Below, piece after piece: positions 10,097-22,102 of a DNA stretch of 64,000 bases. Source of the DNA: Toxonevra muliebris (Eukaryota; Arthropoda; Insecta; Diptera; Pallopteridae); contig OY829326.1 of NCBI GenBank assembly GCA_963691655.1, positions 148,322,998 to 148,386,997 of the forward strand. Direction: 5' to 3'. The position numbers were made by a program, and so were the translations under genes. Below the pieces are notes generated by a model. The model ran no database searches. It saw only the letters and a list, made by a program, of their open reading frames with translations, and had not been told where the DNA came from. Every line of letters begins with the position of its first letter. Positions within the stretch are counted from its first letter, which is position 1.

Positions 10097-12975
10097 AATC
10101 TCCTGCTGTCACATTAAAGAAATCGCTGAAAGTATATTTTCAAAATTGCTCTGGTATAAGAACTAAATCGCATCATATATGGAACTTGAGCTCTCAACTC
10201 GACTTTGACGTTATTGTTTTTGTGGAAACGTGGCTGAACGCTGATTTTGCTGACTCTGAATTTTTTGATGCCAATCTTTACCAAGTCTTTCGCAAAGATA
10301 GAGACGCCAGTAAAACTGGCTGCTTAAGAGGTGGTGGAGTTTTAATAGCTGTTCGTCGTAATCTTCTTGCATCTCTACACTATCTTTGCAATACCGACTC
10401 TCTCCTCGACCAGATATGTGTATATATCAAAGGCGCCACTGGTTCAATTTTTATCTGCGCATCTTACATTCCTCCGAGCAGCTCTGATGCTGTTTACAAG
10501 ATGGTTGTAGACAACATTCTACATCTCGCCTGGAATGATCTTGGCAATGATCAACTATGCCTGCTGGGCGATTTTAATCTCTGTAATGTTTCTTGGTATC
10601 ATCTTAATGACAGCATTTCCCTGACTCCTACTAATGTAAATAGTTATACAGAAATCTACTTAATTGATAGCTTTTTAAGCATAGATCTAGTGCAAATTAA
10701 TTCTTTTCCAAATCAATTAAATAGGTATCTTGACTTAATTTTTATTAGTAATAACGTTAATTACAATCTAATGAAATGCGCTTTTCCTTTCTCTAATATT
10801 AGCTTACATCATATTCCATATGTTCTTGAACTTGAATTCTATGAATTTGCACATATTTCTCCTGTTAATCATAAAGTTAATTTCAACTACCGTCTATGCA
10901 ATTTCAATAAACTAAATAGCTTAATTTCTAATATCAATTGGTACGACTTGCTTAATAATTTAGATCCTTGTTCTTGTTATAATGTTTTCAAAATTAATGT
11001 GCTTGATATTTGTAATAAGAATATTCCGATGTGCGCTAGAAAACTGCACAAGTTGCCGTGGTACACCAAGGAATTAAAAAAGATAAAAAATTTAAGAAAT
11101 AAGTTCTATAGGAATTACAAAACCACCAATAATTCATACTATTTCTCAAAATATCAATATTTCAAATTGGAATTTATCATCTTAAACAACAACCTCTACC
11201 GCAATTATATTAATCAATTTGAACTTAATATAAAGTCGAATCCAAAGGCTTTTTGGAGTTATATCAAGTCTAGAAAATCTTCCTCATCCATTCCTTCTAC
11301 AGTTTTCCTCAATAGCAAGACTGCATGCTCCCCTGTTGGTGCTGCCAATCTCTTTGCTGAATTTTTTAAATCAAATTTTGATCATGATATTGATCTTGAT
11401 GATAGTTTCATTTACAACTCTGTTCATTCGGTTGATTTTGGGTCCCTTACATTATCAGAAGATGATATTATTAAGGGTATTACCAATCTTAAATTATCAA
11501 TACAGACTGACTTAGATGGTCTTTCTGGGTCAATCATAAAAAACTGCTGTTCGTCTATAGCTCTACCTTTAAAACTTATTTTCAATAAATCACTATCCTC
11601 TGGTGTCTTTATTGATGATTGGAAATTTGCAGCCATCACTCCAATCTTTAAAAGTGGAAACAAGAGTAATGTCTCGAACTACAGACCTATTTCGAAGCTA
11701 TCCACTGTGTCAAAACTTTTTGAAAGTATCGTAAAAGACAAGCTTTACTTCGCCGTCAAGAGCGTAATTTGTTGTAATCAGCATGGGTTTGTTCCGGGTC
11801 GCTCTACTACTTCCAACTTAGCCGTCTTCGCTGAAGATTGTATCTCTGCATTTCAAAATGGATATCAAATTGATACAATTTACACTGATTTCTCAAAAGC
11901 CTTTGATAGGGTGTCTCATAATATTATGATCTTTAAATTAGCTAATTTGGGTATACACTCGGTTTTTTTGGAGTGGATAAGGTCCTATTTAATCAATAGA
12001 CATTCCGTTGTGGTTATTGATAATGTTGAATCAGCTCCTTTTATTGCTACCTCGGGTGTTCCGCAAGGTAGCATTCTAGGTCCTTTACTTTTTCTCTTAT
12101 TTATTAACGATATTTCATGCTGCTTTCCAACTGCTAGATACCTATTATATGCCGACGACTTAAAAATATATTCTGTAATTAAAAATATCACGGATTCTCA
12201 AATTCTACAGTCTGATTTAGATTTGTTTCTTATTTGGTGCTGCAAATTTCGGTTATCGCTCAATATCAACAAATGTTCCCATATGACTTTTGCCAAAGTT
12301 CATAATACTATCCCTACATCTTATCACATTGCCAATTCTACCTTAAAATCAGTGAGTGAAATAAAAGATCTTGGGGTTGTTTTCGATGTGAAGTTTTCTT
12401 TTGTTCCACATTTAAATTGTATCATTCCTAAAGCGTATTCTATGTTAGCTTTTATCCGTCGCAATAGTTCAGAGTTTTCTGATCCTTTTACGCTCAAAAT
12501 ACTGTTTACTTCCTTAGTAAGATCTCGGTTAGAATATGCAGCATTTATATGGAGGCCTCATTATCTCTGTCATATTAATAGACTTGAGCGGATTCAAAAA
12601 GTCTTTATTCGATTTGCATTGCGTTGTCTTCATTTTTCCGAGCCCATTCCCTCTTACAATGCTCGTTGCATGCTCATCGATCTAAAGTCCTTGAACAACA
12701 GAAGAACTATCTTGTCTCTCATGTTTGTTTATGACATCATTGTTGGTTTTGTTGATTGTCCTGCTCTTCTAGAACTAATCAATTTTAATATTCCAACAAG
12801 AGATTTGCGTCATTCAGCTTTATTTTATGTTGGGTTGCGACGATCAAATTATGCTTCTTTTGCTCCTATTTCTAGAGCCTTAACTGAGTTTAATTCTATT
12901 TCTAATTCCTTGGTTTTAGATTTCTCGGTTACTAAAGTTTCATTTAAGAACCTACTTAATGAATTCTATCCTTAA
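10096..12975 (+). CDS. LINE ORF2: endonuclease plus reverse transcriptase
   Basis: The frame is open upstream into ORF1 and runs without a stop to 12975. No ATG precedes the domain start, so translation may depend on reinitiation or frameshifting at the ORF1 end. The coordinate given is where the frame leaves ORF1, not a proven start. The N-terminal endonuclease begins with KVYFQNCSGIRTK (from about 10,129), then shows ETWLN, the G-G-V-L-I region, GDFN (about 10,567) and L-H-H-I-P where SDH-type motifs sit in relatives. Reverse transcriptase follows with FVPGRSTTSN, YTDFSKAFDRV, GVPQGSILGPLLF and the catalytic YADD (12148-12159). The C-terminus (RLEYAAFIW, RLERIQKVFIRFALR) is the usual thumb/tail of CR1/Jockey LINEs. 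The protein nicks target DNA and copies element RNA by target-primed reverse transcription. It looks potentially functional. Confidence 0.85.
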   Translation, partial: KSPAVTLKKSLKVYFQNCSGIRTKSHHIWNLSSQLDFDVIVFVETWLNADFADSEFFDANLYQVFRKDRDASKTGCLRGGGVLIAVRRNLLASLHYLCNTDSLLDQICVYIKGATGSIFICASYIPPSSSDAVYKMVVDNILHLAWNDLGNDQLCLLGDFNLCNVSWYHLNDSISLTPTNVNSYTEIYLIDSFLSIDLVQINSFPNQLNRYLDLIFISNNVNYNLMKCAFPFSNISLHHIPYVLELEFYEFAHISPVNHKVNFNYRLCNFNKLNSLISNINWYDLLNNLDPCSCYNVFKINVLDICNKNIPMCARKLHKLPWYTKELKKIKNLRNKFYRNYKTTNNSYYFSKYQYFKLEFIILNNNLYRNYINQFELNIKSNPKAFWSYIKSRKSSSSIPSTVFLNSKTACSPVGAANLFAEFFKSNFDHDIDLDDSFIYNSVHSVDFGSLTLSEDDIIKGITNLKLSIQTDLDGLSGSIIKNCCSSIALPLKLIFNKSLSSGVFIDDWKFAAITPIFKSGNKSNVSNYRPISKLSTVSKLFESIVKDKLYFAVKSVICCNQHGFVPGRSTTSNLAVFAEDCISAFQNGYQIDTIYTDFSKAFDRVSHNIMIFKLANLGIHSVFLEWIRSYLINRHSVVVIDNVESAPFIATSGVPQGSILGPLLFLLFINDISCCFPTARYLLYADDLKIYSVIKNITDSQILQSDLDLFLIWCCKFRLSLNINKCSHMTFAKVHNTIPTSYHIANSTLKSVSEIKDLGVVFDVKFSFVPHLNCIIPKAYSMLAFIRRNSSEFSDPFTLKILFTSLVRSRLEYAAFIWRPHYLCHINRLERIQKVFIRFALRCLHFSEPIPSYNARCMLIDLKSLNNRRTILSLMFVYDIIVGFVDCPALLELINFNIPTRDLRHSALFYVGLRRSNYASFAPISRALTEFNSISNSLVLDFSVTKVSFKNLLNEFYP

Positions 12976-13067
12976 GCTTGTCTTAAATCTATTTTTAGTT
13001 TTAATTAATTTTAAGTTACTATTGTTTTAGTCTGTAAGGAATTTTATATAATTTCCATTGACTCAAT

Positions 13068-13113
13068 GAAATAAATAAATAAATAAAATAAATAAATAAA
13101 TAAATAAATAAAT
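13068..13113 (+). repeat. AAAT/TAAA microsatellite tail of the LINE
   Basis: About ten AAAT-type units directly follow the ORF2 3' UTR and mark the retroelement's 3' end. Some CR1-group LINEs end in short tandem units that take part in template recognition, so this is probably part of the element rather than an independent microsatellite. Confidence 0.7.
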
Positions 13114-13129
13114 TGCTCATATAACGAAA

Positions 13130-14045
13130 TTGTAATTGCGATCGTCTGAAATTTGCAATGAAATGTTGAATGTTGAACATAACGTCCAACTTGATAATTA
13201 AATTTGTTCGTACAATTAAGTCGAACACTCTCTTGTTGAAGACAATAGGAGTTCAAGAAATTGCATCTTTTTGTTATAGTAAAAATAAAAAGCTAAGATT
13301 AAATAAAGATTAAATACAACAGCTGCCATTAACTGTACCAATGCATATACATATGTATTATTTTTTCACACAATTCAATCTTCTATGTTGTTGATGCATT
13401 AATGCTCCATAAATTCGTTCTGTTTACAGAAAGTACTGATATTTTTGTAGACAAAGACTAGATAAGGCACAGAAGGTAAAGAGAAGGCAGTATGTACAGA
13501 GGAGACAGAGGATGTGATAAGGGGTGAGAATCTGTGAGAGACAGGCGACGACTGATGAATAGAGAGACAAATTTCAAGCACAATAAAATCCTGATCTCAA
13601 ACTTTTAAAATTCCAAAAACAAAATAAAACCAAAAAATCTAGCTCTAATAAGTACAAAAAAAAACAGAAAAATTGTTATTTTTGTGTTTCATTCAGAATA
13701 GCCACCCTATAATCCTGAAAAGGAATATTTTATAGACCATTTTTGTAAAACAAACTTATAGTCCAGCTCGTCTCAGTTCTTTTTTACAGTGGGTCAAAGT
13801 TTTCTTATCTTGGTCGAAGGGAGTTGAATGTTAAGTGCAAAAAGTGTTATAAATTGGAATCTGAGGAAAATCTTATTGGCAAAGTTGTATAGTAGAATTT
13901 TTCAAGCGTCATTTAACATTTGAGTTCCTCTTTTTATGGGACAATTTGACCCGTTTTTTAATGAAAACCTGAAAAGTCCTTTCAAAAGAGACATTTAAGG
14001 ATTAAAATATTTTCCAGAAAATTTCAAATATAACGGTTAACGGCT
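13130..14045. other. Non-coding, nothing recognised
   Basis: A+T-rich sequence. A purine-rich stretch at about 13,470-13,580 (AGAGACAGAGG-like) yields spurious frames on the other strand. No gene or matched repeat. Confidence 0.5.
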
Positions 14046-14067
14046 AAAAAAAAGAAATAGTTTTTAC

Positions 14068-14160
14068 TTTTCTACACGGCACCATCATTTGGCTGGCAAT
14101 GGCAAAAAAATTGCCTATTAAAAGCTTTTCATTTCGCCGTTCGGAATTGGCGTATTTCGT
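14068..14160 (-). repeat. SINE body fragment
   Basis: Bases here (GGCTGGCAATGGCAAA, then TTGCCTATTAAAAGCTTTTC and GTTCGGAATTGGC) match the non-tRNA body of the SINE at 3924-4237, read on that element's minus-strand sense (so this copy lies in the + direction of the text). Direction relative to its own pol III promoter: the body reads 5'->3' along the + strand. The tRNA-like head and a clear tail are missing, so this is a truncated or decayed copy; the strand label is uncertain. Confidence 0.55.
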
Positions 14161-14164
14161 AGAG

Positions 14165-17100
14165 AGAGGGAAATAAGTTATTGAAAGAGGAACGCAGGAA
14201 ATGATATAGAAAAGAGAGAGATGGAGGGCTGATAGAGCGGGGAAGAAAGGTGAGAAAGTAAACCGGGTTAGAAAGAGACGGAAAGGCAGTTTCACAAACG
14301 TAAAAGAACAATTGTGAATGGTCAGTCGTTGGAGAGATGCAAGTTTTGAAGCCTTTTCGACAACAACAAAGCGTAGGTATACATCAGCAAAGTTCCAATA
14401 AAAGTGCTAAAAACATCGAGTTCAACCCAATGGGTAGGTCATTCCAGTGATTTTTCAAGACCTATTATGGGCCATAAATCATATAAATTTTGTTAGCAAT
14501 GAATCGTGATGCATATTAATTCTTATTATGACCTATTGAGTTCATAGGCCTTTCACTTTTCACTTCTCAATATTGAATATAATTTTTTTCAAAAATCATT
14601 TAAAATAATTTTTGATAATTTTTACCACCCACAATATTTTCATAAATTTCCTATTCAAATACTTGAAGCTTTATTTTTACTTAAATTATATTATTTTCAA
14701 TAAAAAACACTAGAAATATTAAATTTTATAAAAGAAACTGTATATAAAATCTCACATACAAAAATTTCGTTATGGAGAAATGGAGATACAAATTGAATTG
14801 TCATGAGGACAAAAATTCGTATCGTGTGCATAGGACACAATAAGGATATGTACAAGGAGCATACCATGGCATGTAGCATAAATGAGCATGAAATAGGAAT
14901 TCTACAGTCGAAATAAATAAACAAAAACCAAACAACAAACAGGCAAACAAACCCGTTAACCGCAACATGTGCCAACTTAAAAACAACAACAACAACAACA
15001 GCAACTAAACAAAAAACCAACAGCAGCAATTCAGAAATATATCACAAAAACTGTTTGTATTGTGTAGTTGGTGTATGTTGTTGAATTTATGGCAAATCTT
15101 ATTTCCGTGCCCAAATGACAAACAAAAATTTAACCAGCAAACAAGCAGCAAGCAACAACAACTACAGCAGTAGTAGCCAGAGCAATAACAACAGTAACAT
15201 AAGGCCCCTAATGCCCAGATGTGATACTCATAGTTGAATAATAAAACAGATGAACCTGATGTTTTTATTTATTTCAATAACAGCAAATAATAAAGTTTTT
15301 TAGATACATACATATATGGAGAAATATATTTGAGTGTGAATATATGTACCCAGAAGGAAATGGTATTCGTCAATGAAGTTTTACAGAAAAAATGTTTTCT
15401 GTAGTATTTTCTTCTGGAGAAAAGTTATCAACCAAACATATTAACAGAGTTATAGTGTCGTAGATTTTACTATAATTCTGGCATGTGATTAGTAGGGGTG
15501 CTTTATTTTACAACTTTTTCTTAAAACAGAACGCATGTAATTTATTGAAATCACCATGAATTTGAATTTATTGAAAGGGAAATTTTATGTCATTAAATGT
15601 TTGAAAACAATTTCGGGCAATACTACGTTTCAGAGATGTCACCAAATCATTTCCAACTTATACCACTTTAAAAGTGTATTTTTTTCAATACATAAATTAC
15701 GTTACCTACGTTAGTCAAATGACTTTAATTCTCGGACTAATTGGAATTTATAAGACCGCAAACTAATTATTCAGGGCAAGCTGCTGTGAACGGTGCCAAA
15801 TTCGCAAATAAGGATTTTCATCAACTCTTGTACTTTCGACGTCAGTATTTTTTTCGGTACGTACTCTTCAGAATTTTGTATATTGTCGCATAGAAACTTT
15901 GTGCCTATCTTAAAATTTATCCATAGAAAGACGAATAGCTCATTCACTTGGCTCATTATGACAGACAACAATTGGGCAAGGCGCTCTGTTAGTTTAGCGA
16001 ATTAAGCCATTTTTTTAAGCAACTTTCTAAAATTTTATAGCGTTAATCAAGCTGTATTGATAGAAAATACTGAACAAAGAAAAGCAACAGCCAGTTTAAC
16101 AACTGTTGTAAAAGATATTCCAATTAGAAAACATAAAGCATGCAAAAAACACCCTTCAGTAGGTGACAAGTTTTTCGACAACTCTCCATAATTTATAGCA
16201 AATAATCCAAAGAGAAAGATGTAACTGAAATCTAAATTTTTTCCATAATTTATAGCAAACAATTGAGAAAAAAATCGCTGAAAATTTCTGCCCGCTCTCC
16301 GAGGATCTAAGCCCAAATCCATTCTTTAGAAACCCGAAATATGTAACTCGCAAAAAGTTCCATTTCTCAATTCTCATTCAAAATATGTAAGGGCATAAGT
16401 GGACCTTTGTGCCACCGTAAAGTATACATATGGTTCATGCCACACCTACACATCACTCTCCAATCTAATTTCGGTATAATCAACTTGAAACTCACGGCAT
16501 ACCAGTTAAGGATATTACAAAATATCTTAGCTGTGGTTGTGTTTTTCTTTCAATTCTTCTCATTTTAAAATCAAATTGGTCTGGCCGGACCAACTTTCCC
16601 TCATAAGAGCTAAAAATACCTTTAAAATGATAATTCATTGAAGTTATGTCATAAGTTTCTACTGGGTATATAAAAACGAATAACTGCAAAGACATAATGA
16701 AAATATAGTATAAGTAAGTAAATAAAAATTTAATGGCAGTTGTATGTATATTATGGCAATGCTTCAAAATTTCAAGTTAGAAATAAAAAGAGTTGATATA
16801 TTCCAGTTACTAAAACAAGCGGAAAAATTTTCCAAACCATACGAAACGATGAATGGCGCTCACTCACGCACATTGCACATCCAATGTACATAATTATTTC
16901 TATGCATGGACTTCAACAGCTGTGGGCGTTTGTGATATGAAACTTTTGAAATTATTTTTCCTTAAAAATACATAAAACATTGCAGATAAAAATATGGCAG
17001 CAGATATTGTTCTTCTGCATATAACTGTTGCTGCAACATTTACTTACTCAATACACACACACAGATATCATAATGCAAAAGTTGTTTCCTTTATATAAAT

Positions 17101-18290
17101 GTATATGTGTGTGCGTTTGTATATGCTTTAATATGAATTGCGACAGCCCAAATTACTTGTAACGTGGGAAATCCTATTATGTCGCATTTAAAATGTTGCA
17201 GTTGTTTTATTTTCATTTTTATTTTTAAAAAAGTTCTTTGTCTTTGTATATGTGAGTGTGTGTCTGTGTATTTTATCTGTTGTGCAATGATAAGTGGACA
17301 CTGGAGATTTTATGTACAGTTTTTCAAGAATGAGTTACTAGAAACATATATACAGAATTTAAGTTTCCATTTTTTTAAGTATTCCTTTGAAAGGTAGATC
17401 TATACAATGGGGGGAATTTATTTGTATGGATGATTTTAACGCTATATCCGTCATTTAAAGCCCATTGAAGCCACCAACTTGACTTCAGACATCAAATTCG
17501 TATCTGTTGAAGTAAAGAAATTTCTTAATAGGCCCTGAAGACCCTATTTTTTCGACTTCAGGTCCATATTGTGGGTGAACTAGAGGTGATGGAGAAAAAC
17601 TGTGTACGCAGTCGTGATTAGCGACCCTAAATTACTATAAGATCGTTGAAAAATCTTGCACATAAGACAAAAGTTGAAAATTTGTTGCACTGCGTAATGA
17701 ATGTGGTGGTAAAACAAAATTTTTGAATTTCATAAAAAAAAAAATTTGCAAAAAAAAAATTTCAAAAAAATTCTGCGAAAATAGCAGATAGTTGATAGTT
17801 AATAGCTGTAATTGATGTATTTCATGGCCTTATGGTATTTCATATGAAATGCCAATTTCGGTTTTTAATTTTTTTGACCCCCGTCCACACCATGCAGAAA
17901 TCTGAAAAAATTGGTGTATGAGTATTCGGAAGCGACTTATTTACATAAGAAAAATCAGAGTAGTAAACCTACTTTTAGTATGAAAAAATCGCATTAAAAA
18001 ATTTCGCGATTTTTTTCATCGCGAATTTCGCTTTAGAAAATTTCGCGAAAAAACTCAAAATGTGTTTCCAAAACCAAAAAATCACTGTGAATTTTTTTTA
18101 GATTTTTCCCATGACTAGTTAAGCGAAAAACGAAATTTACAAAATCGGCCATTTCTCATTAAAAATTGCAGACAATGGTCTGGAAATTTATCCAAATCAT
18201 TCTTAAATCAAGTGCTTCAAAAGGGTCAATGCGAAACTTGATTCTGTTTGGGGGCATTTCTGACATGGAAACCCAACTATGCTCTTTTTG
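14165..18290. other. Long non-coding stretch with CAA-rich and palindromic low complexity
   Basis: No gene recognised. Purine-rich (14,160-14,290), CAA/CAG-rich (about 14,920-15,200) and CA/TG-rich patches occur. Around 17,980-18,060 there are repeated TTTCGCGA/TCGCGAA strings that pair with each other, probably low-complexity. The window's few mid-sized frames (for example 16,047-16,322 and 16,492-16,767 on the minus strand) show no domain. Confidence 0.5.
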
Positions 18291-18299
18291 ATAAATGCC

Positions 18300-19350
18300 A
18301 ACAAAAAAAATGCAGGTCTGCCTTAATTCAGACTGAAAGCAGAAAATTATTAAAACTTTCCTTACCTAAAACTAAATTAACAAATGCATTCTTAAACTAG
18401 AAAAAACTATAGAAAGCACGATATAAATAAATACTTAGAACTGAATTCTTTCCTTACTCAAATCTGAATTCAAAACCGTAATTCTGACTTTTTTTTTACT
18501 TACTTCTTCCCTTACCCTTAAAAAATTTCGGTCCTAAATTAAAAAAAAAAATATTTCAAGATTTCGATGTTCAGAACTACTAAGTAGCTGAAGTGGGGAG
18601 TTCTTTTTTTAGATACATGATCAACTAAGAGGTAAGATGGAAAAGGTTTACCCCCATCAATCCTAAAATCAAAAAAAAATTTCAAACTCCTTCTGCACAG
18701 AGCTCAAATCAAGGTAACAAAAAAATTAATCTTATCTGAATTTTGTCCTGAAATCAGAAAACAGCAGACAGGAGAAAGAGAAATTTTCAAATCTTCCCAA
18801 GTCAAGAATAAACTTGAAATATTATTTTCATATAATTCTACATTCCTTAGTTTAAAACGAATTCTTGCCTAACATGAGGAAATAATTTTGGCTTCCTTTA
18901 CTTAGATTTGAACTTTGATTTGAAATCAGAAAATTATTGTAGTGTCCAAACCTGAAATCAAGAAATATTTTGAATTTCCTTTATTTCAAAAAAAATTTGC
19001 AGTCCACTTTAATTAAACTGAATTTTGCTTATAACCAAATACACGACTGTGCTAGAAAATAGCTAACAAAAAAAAAAAAGGATTCTTTTACTTAGAACCA
19101 AATTCATTATTGGAACTAGAAAATAATTCCGGTTTCCTTTATTGAGACTGAAATTAAACCAGGCCAAAAATTCAAATCGGGAATCAGAAAATATTTAGAA
19201 TTTTTTTTACTACGACCTGAATCCATGACTTAACTAAAAATAAATTGACTTTCCTTGCTGCTTAATAAAATATTTAGATTTTCTTTGCTTAAACTTGAAT
19301 TCAGGACTGAAATTAAAAAATTATTCTAATGTTACTTCTTAGAATGAAAT
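18300..19350. repeat. Degenerate repeat array, about 55-75 bp units
   Basis: A loose unit combining CTGAAATCAGAAAATTATT with TTTCCTTTACTTAGA-type strings recurs many times (for example near 18,340, 18,780, 18,930, 19,110, 19,190 and 19,300). Units are diverged and vary in spacing. No coding potential. It resembles the other degenerate arrays at 26.1, 28.2, 43.8 and 56.5 kb in style but has its own unit. Confidence 0.5.
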
Positions 19351-19390
19351 CTAACGAGTGTTAAGTTTTCGTTACTTTTATATCCTTAAT

Positions 19391-19605
19391 GGAACGAGTC
19401 CCAACGGACCCACTTACCCGCCTATCCGCACGAGGGGCACATCCGCATGTCGTACGGATTTGGTGACCGATTCAGATGCATTCCGGAATGCCCTGATAAA
19501 GCGCTGATTGGGAAGAATAAATCCCTATTTGGTCTTCTTTACAGCTACAGATTATTAGTAATCATCAGCTGTTTAACGATTAAGAAAATCTAAACTTTAA
19601 AATTT
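19391..19605 (-). mobile_element. 3' end of a 5'-truncated LINE (3' UTR module, copy 1)
   Basis: On the minus strand this copy begins at the last codons of an ORF2 (D-F-L-N-R then TAA) and continues through a 3' UTR nearly identical to the one at 52,923-53,085. It contains the 14 bp perfect palindrome GCATTCCGGAATGC and ends in a G/C-rich block (GTGGGTCCGTTGGGACTCGT). Compared with the 53 kb copy it has about 25 extra bases in the middle. Only the extreme 3' end was copied, as is common for LINEs after incomplete reverse transcription. No poly-A tail remains here. Confidence 0.75.
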
Positions 19606-19759
19606 TTTTTACAGGGTACATAGGTTGAGGAACGGAGGTTTTTGAGATTTTTTTCTTTCCTTCAAAAGGTCGTCTAATTTATGAACAACGAGATACAATG
19701 AGATATTTATCAGGATTCGAATCTAACTATAGTTAAAATATTTGCTATGTGAAAGAAAT

Positions 19760-20960
19760 AGTATATTTATGCAAACAGTATGCATCCATAGTCTGGTGGA
19801 ACACCCTTAATGTTGACAGCGTCAGGAATGCTCTTGCCAGACTTCAAAGAACTGTGGCCATTTCTTGTACGGCAGCTTTTTCTACAACACCTGGCCCATC
19901 CTTAGATGCATTGCTCAACTTACCACTCCTTGATATTTTTGCTAAAGAGAGGCTGTCAAAGCCATCTGTAGGCTTAAACGTAATGGGTATTGGTATGACA
20001 CTTGCTAGGATATTGGTGACATTGTTAAAAGTACTGAATTGGATCTAACAGTTCTATCAATGCCATCTGATACAATGCCAACAATTCCAGTTTCAAAACA
20101 GCGCTATACAATACAAATTCCAGAAGAACAAACTTGGTTTTTGCCGGAACCTGGGCTGGAAGTTAATTATAAGCGCATTTTCACTGACGGCTCCAAAACA
20201 GAATTTAGTTCGAGTTCTGGAGACTTCATTGAAAATGATGCAGTGTACCTTCACTTCTCTCTTGGGTTGTATGCTTCTGTTTTTCAAGCAGAAAGTTTTG
20301 CAATCATCAAGGCAATGAACCATATCATTAATGATGGTTGCAGAGAAAGGAGCATCTGACTATTTAGTAACAGTCAGGCTGTGTTAAAATCCATACTTAA
20401 TCCTCTAACCACATCTAAACTGGTTATGCATTGTAAATCCAGGCTTGATTGTGTTGGAAAACACTATAGCCTGCTGTTGATATGGTTTCCTGGAAACTCG
20501 GGAATTTCAGAAAATGAATCTGCTGACCTTGTGGAACTTCAGAACTAGTACTTTATCGTCTACATACAGCCATCAAGACCACCATTATTGAGTGCGTCAA
20601 TTCGTCTCACAATCATAAATGAGAGGAACTGAAGGGCTTTAGACAGACAAAAACCATGTTGCCTGTTATCTCGAATCGTCTAACAGACTTTCTGTTATGA
20701 CTTTACAGGAAGAGCTGTAAGCAGCTGGTGGGACAATACACAGGACACTTCTGTTTGACCCAAAACATTTGAATATGATTGGCCTGAGTGTGCCTTCTGT
20801 GATTCCTGTGGTTTGGAGGAAGAATGTAAAGAGACAGCAGACAACTTTCTTAGTGTCTGCCCCTATTTCTTGAATACTTCTTTTGAAGTTCCAAAAAAAA
20901 AAATGTGTAAAAGTTATTCCCAAAATAATGCCAAAACACTGGCAAATATAAATTAGTCCC
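19760..20960 (+). pseudogene. I-type LINE relic with RNase H domain
   Basis: Broken 3' part of an ORF2 spread over several frames. 19,775-19,960 encodes an RT C-terminal segment with I-V-W-W-N-T-L, LARLQRTVAI and DALLNLPLLDIFAKE. 20,100-20,560 encodes RNase H: I-F-T-D-G-S-K-T (first acidic residue), V-F-Q-A-E-S (second), L-F-S-N-S-Q-A (third site, Asp changed to Asn), W-F-P-G-N-S-G-I and N-E-S-A-D-L. 20,790-20,880 encodes the terminal zinc-knuckle-like C-A-F-C...ETADNFLSVCP. Stops after R-S-I (20,357-20,359) and frame changes show it is dead. The RNase H-bearing I group and its relatives normally have exactly this order. Confidence 0.75.
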
Positions 20961-20964
20961 AAAC

Positions 20965-21877
20965 TTAATTACGAAAGACCCAGAATTCCGCTTAATCAAG
21001 CTTAAAAAAAATTTAATATATTTCTTCCCAGTTATTCCTCAAAATTTTACATTAATGGAATTTTTCATATTTCACATATTTCACATATGTATAGTTTAAC
21101 AAAATCAACTTTTTATTTTAATCACTTTCATCATATCATAATTTAACATAAAGTTCAAATTTTCCTTAACATATGCAAGTCTATGTCTATTTGCACAATT
21201 TATTATCTAATTGTAGTTTTGGTTAACCTAAACCTAAAAATTTTGTTTTATTCTCAATGATGTCAACTAACGCTACCAGTTTCTGTCTATGTTTGTTTGT
21301 TTGTCTTTTGTGAATCACTCCACAATCGTAGACCATGTATGATGTGTAATTTGGTGGCATATGGCAACCATATAACATCCACCAGTCTGTGGTTTGTCAA
21401 TGTTGTGTGTATATATGTATGTGTTAGTGTGTGTGTCTTTTAGTGTTTTGGACAGCATCATCCAAACATAACACCGCAAATATTAAAACCACAGTGCATG
21501 CAAACAAATTTTGTTTATTTTACATGCATGAGATGTGAATATAGAGGTGCATATATATGATTGTAAATGTAGAAAATGTTAAAGCAAAAAAATTAAGTAA
21601 TATATTTATTTTACATTTATAAAAATTTTTATTCGTTAATTAAAAAATATTTCAAATTATTTTGGTCATAGTTTCACAACTTCAGCGAAAATAAACTCAA
21701 GCATTTTTCTGCATGGCGCCATCTCTGGTTATACAAAACCAACTTTCAGAAGTAACTATAATGCTTTGAAATTTTTTTACCGATTGAATTAACCCAAATA
21801 TTAGAAAGATTGTTAGATTTGGAAGTGGGCAGGAGGATTGTCAGCTATCTATAGCAATCAGTCCATTAGAAAGTTAC
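20965..21877. other. Non-coding, nothing recognised
   Basis: A+T-rich with TG/GT-rich patches around 21,290-21,440. No gene or matched repeat. Confidence 0.5.
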
Positions 21878-22102
21878 TAAGGGCCTTCATCAAAACGTGC
21901 AAAAGCCCTGTATTTTATTTTATTTTATTTTTTACAACATCCTAATACAGCAAGATTAAAAAATATCTTATAATTTATAGTATTAGTCAAAGTGTCTTAA
22001 AATGAATAGAACAATTATATAATTGACAAAACAGAGTATTTAAAAAAAAAAAAAAAAAAGTTTGACTTAATTTAAAATTATTAAGAAAAGTGTTTTAAAT
22101 TA

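Larger units (their letters stand above)
8828..13114 (+). mobile_element. Non-LTR retrotransposon, CR1/Jockey group, near full length
   Basis: A two-ORF LINE. ORF1 (8945-10096) starts with a PHD-like zinc finger. ORF2 (open from within ORF1, ending at 12975) has an apurinic-type endonuclease followed by reverse transcriptase. The 3' end after ORF2 is a short A+T-rich UTR closed by an AAAT/TAAA microsatellite (about 13,070-13,112) rather than plain poly-A, as in several CR1-group LINEs. The left boundary is inferred from a weak ATATARCGAAA repeat. Both ORFs lack internal stops, which is unusual among the broken elements in this window and implies a young copy. Clade assignment is by architecture and motifs only. 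Confidence 0.75.

Noticed and set aside
8817..13129. Target-site duplication ATATARCGAAA of the LINE
   Set aside because: The right copy is separated from the tail by six bases and one base differs; noted as a possibility only.
17980..18060. Clustered TTTCGCGA strings as a protein-binding site array
   Set aside because: Surrounding sequence is low-complexity, and the strings pair with each other; no evidence of function.
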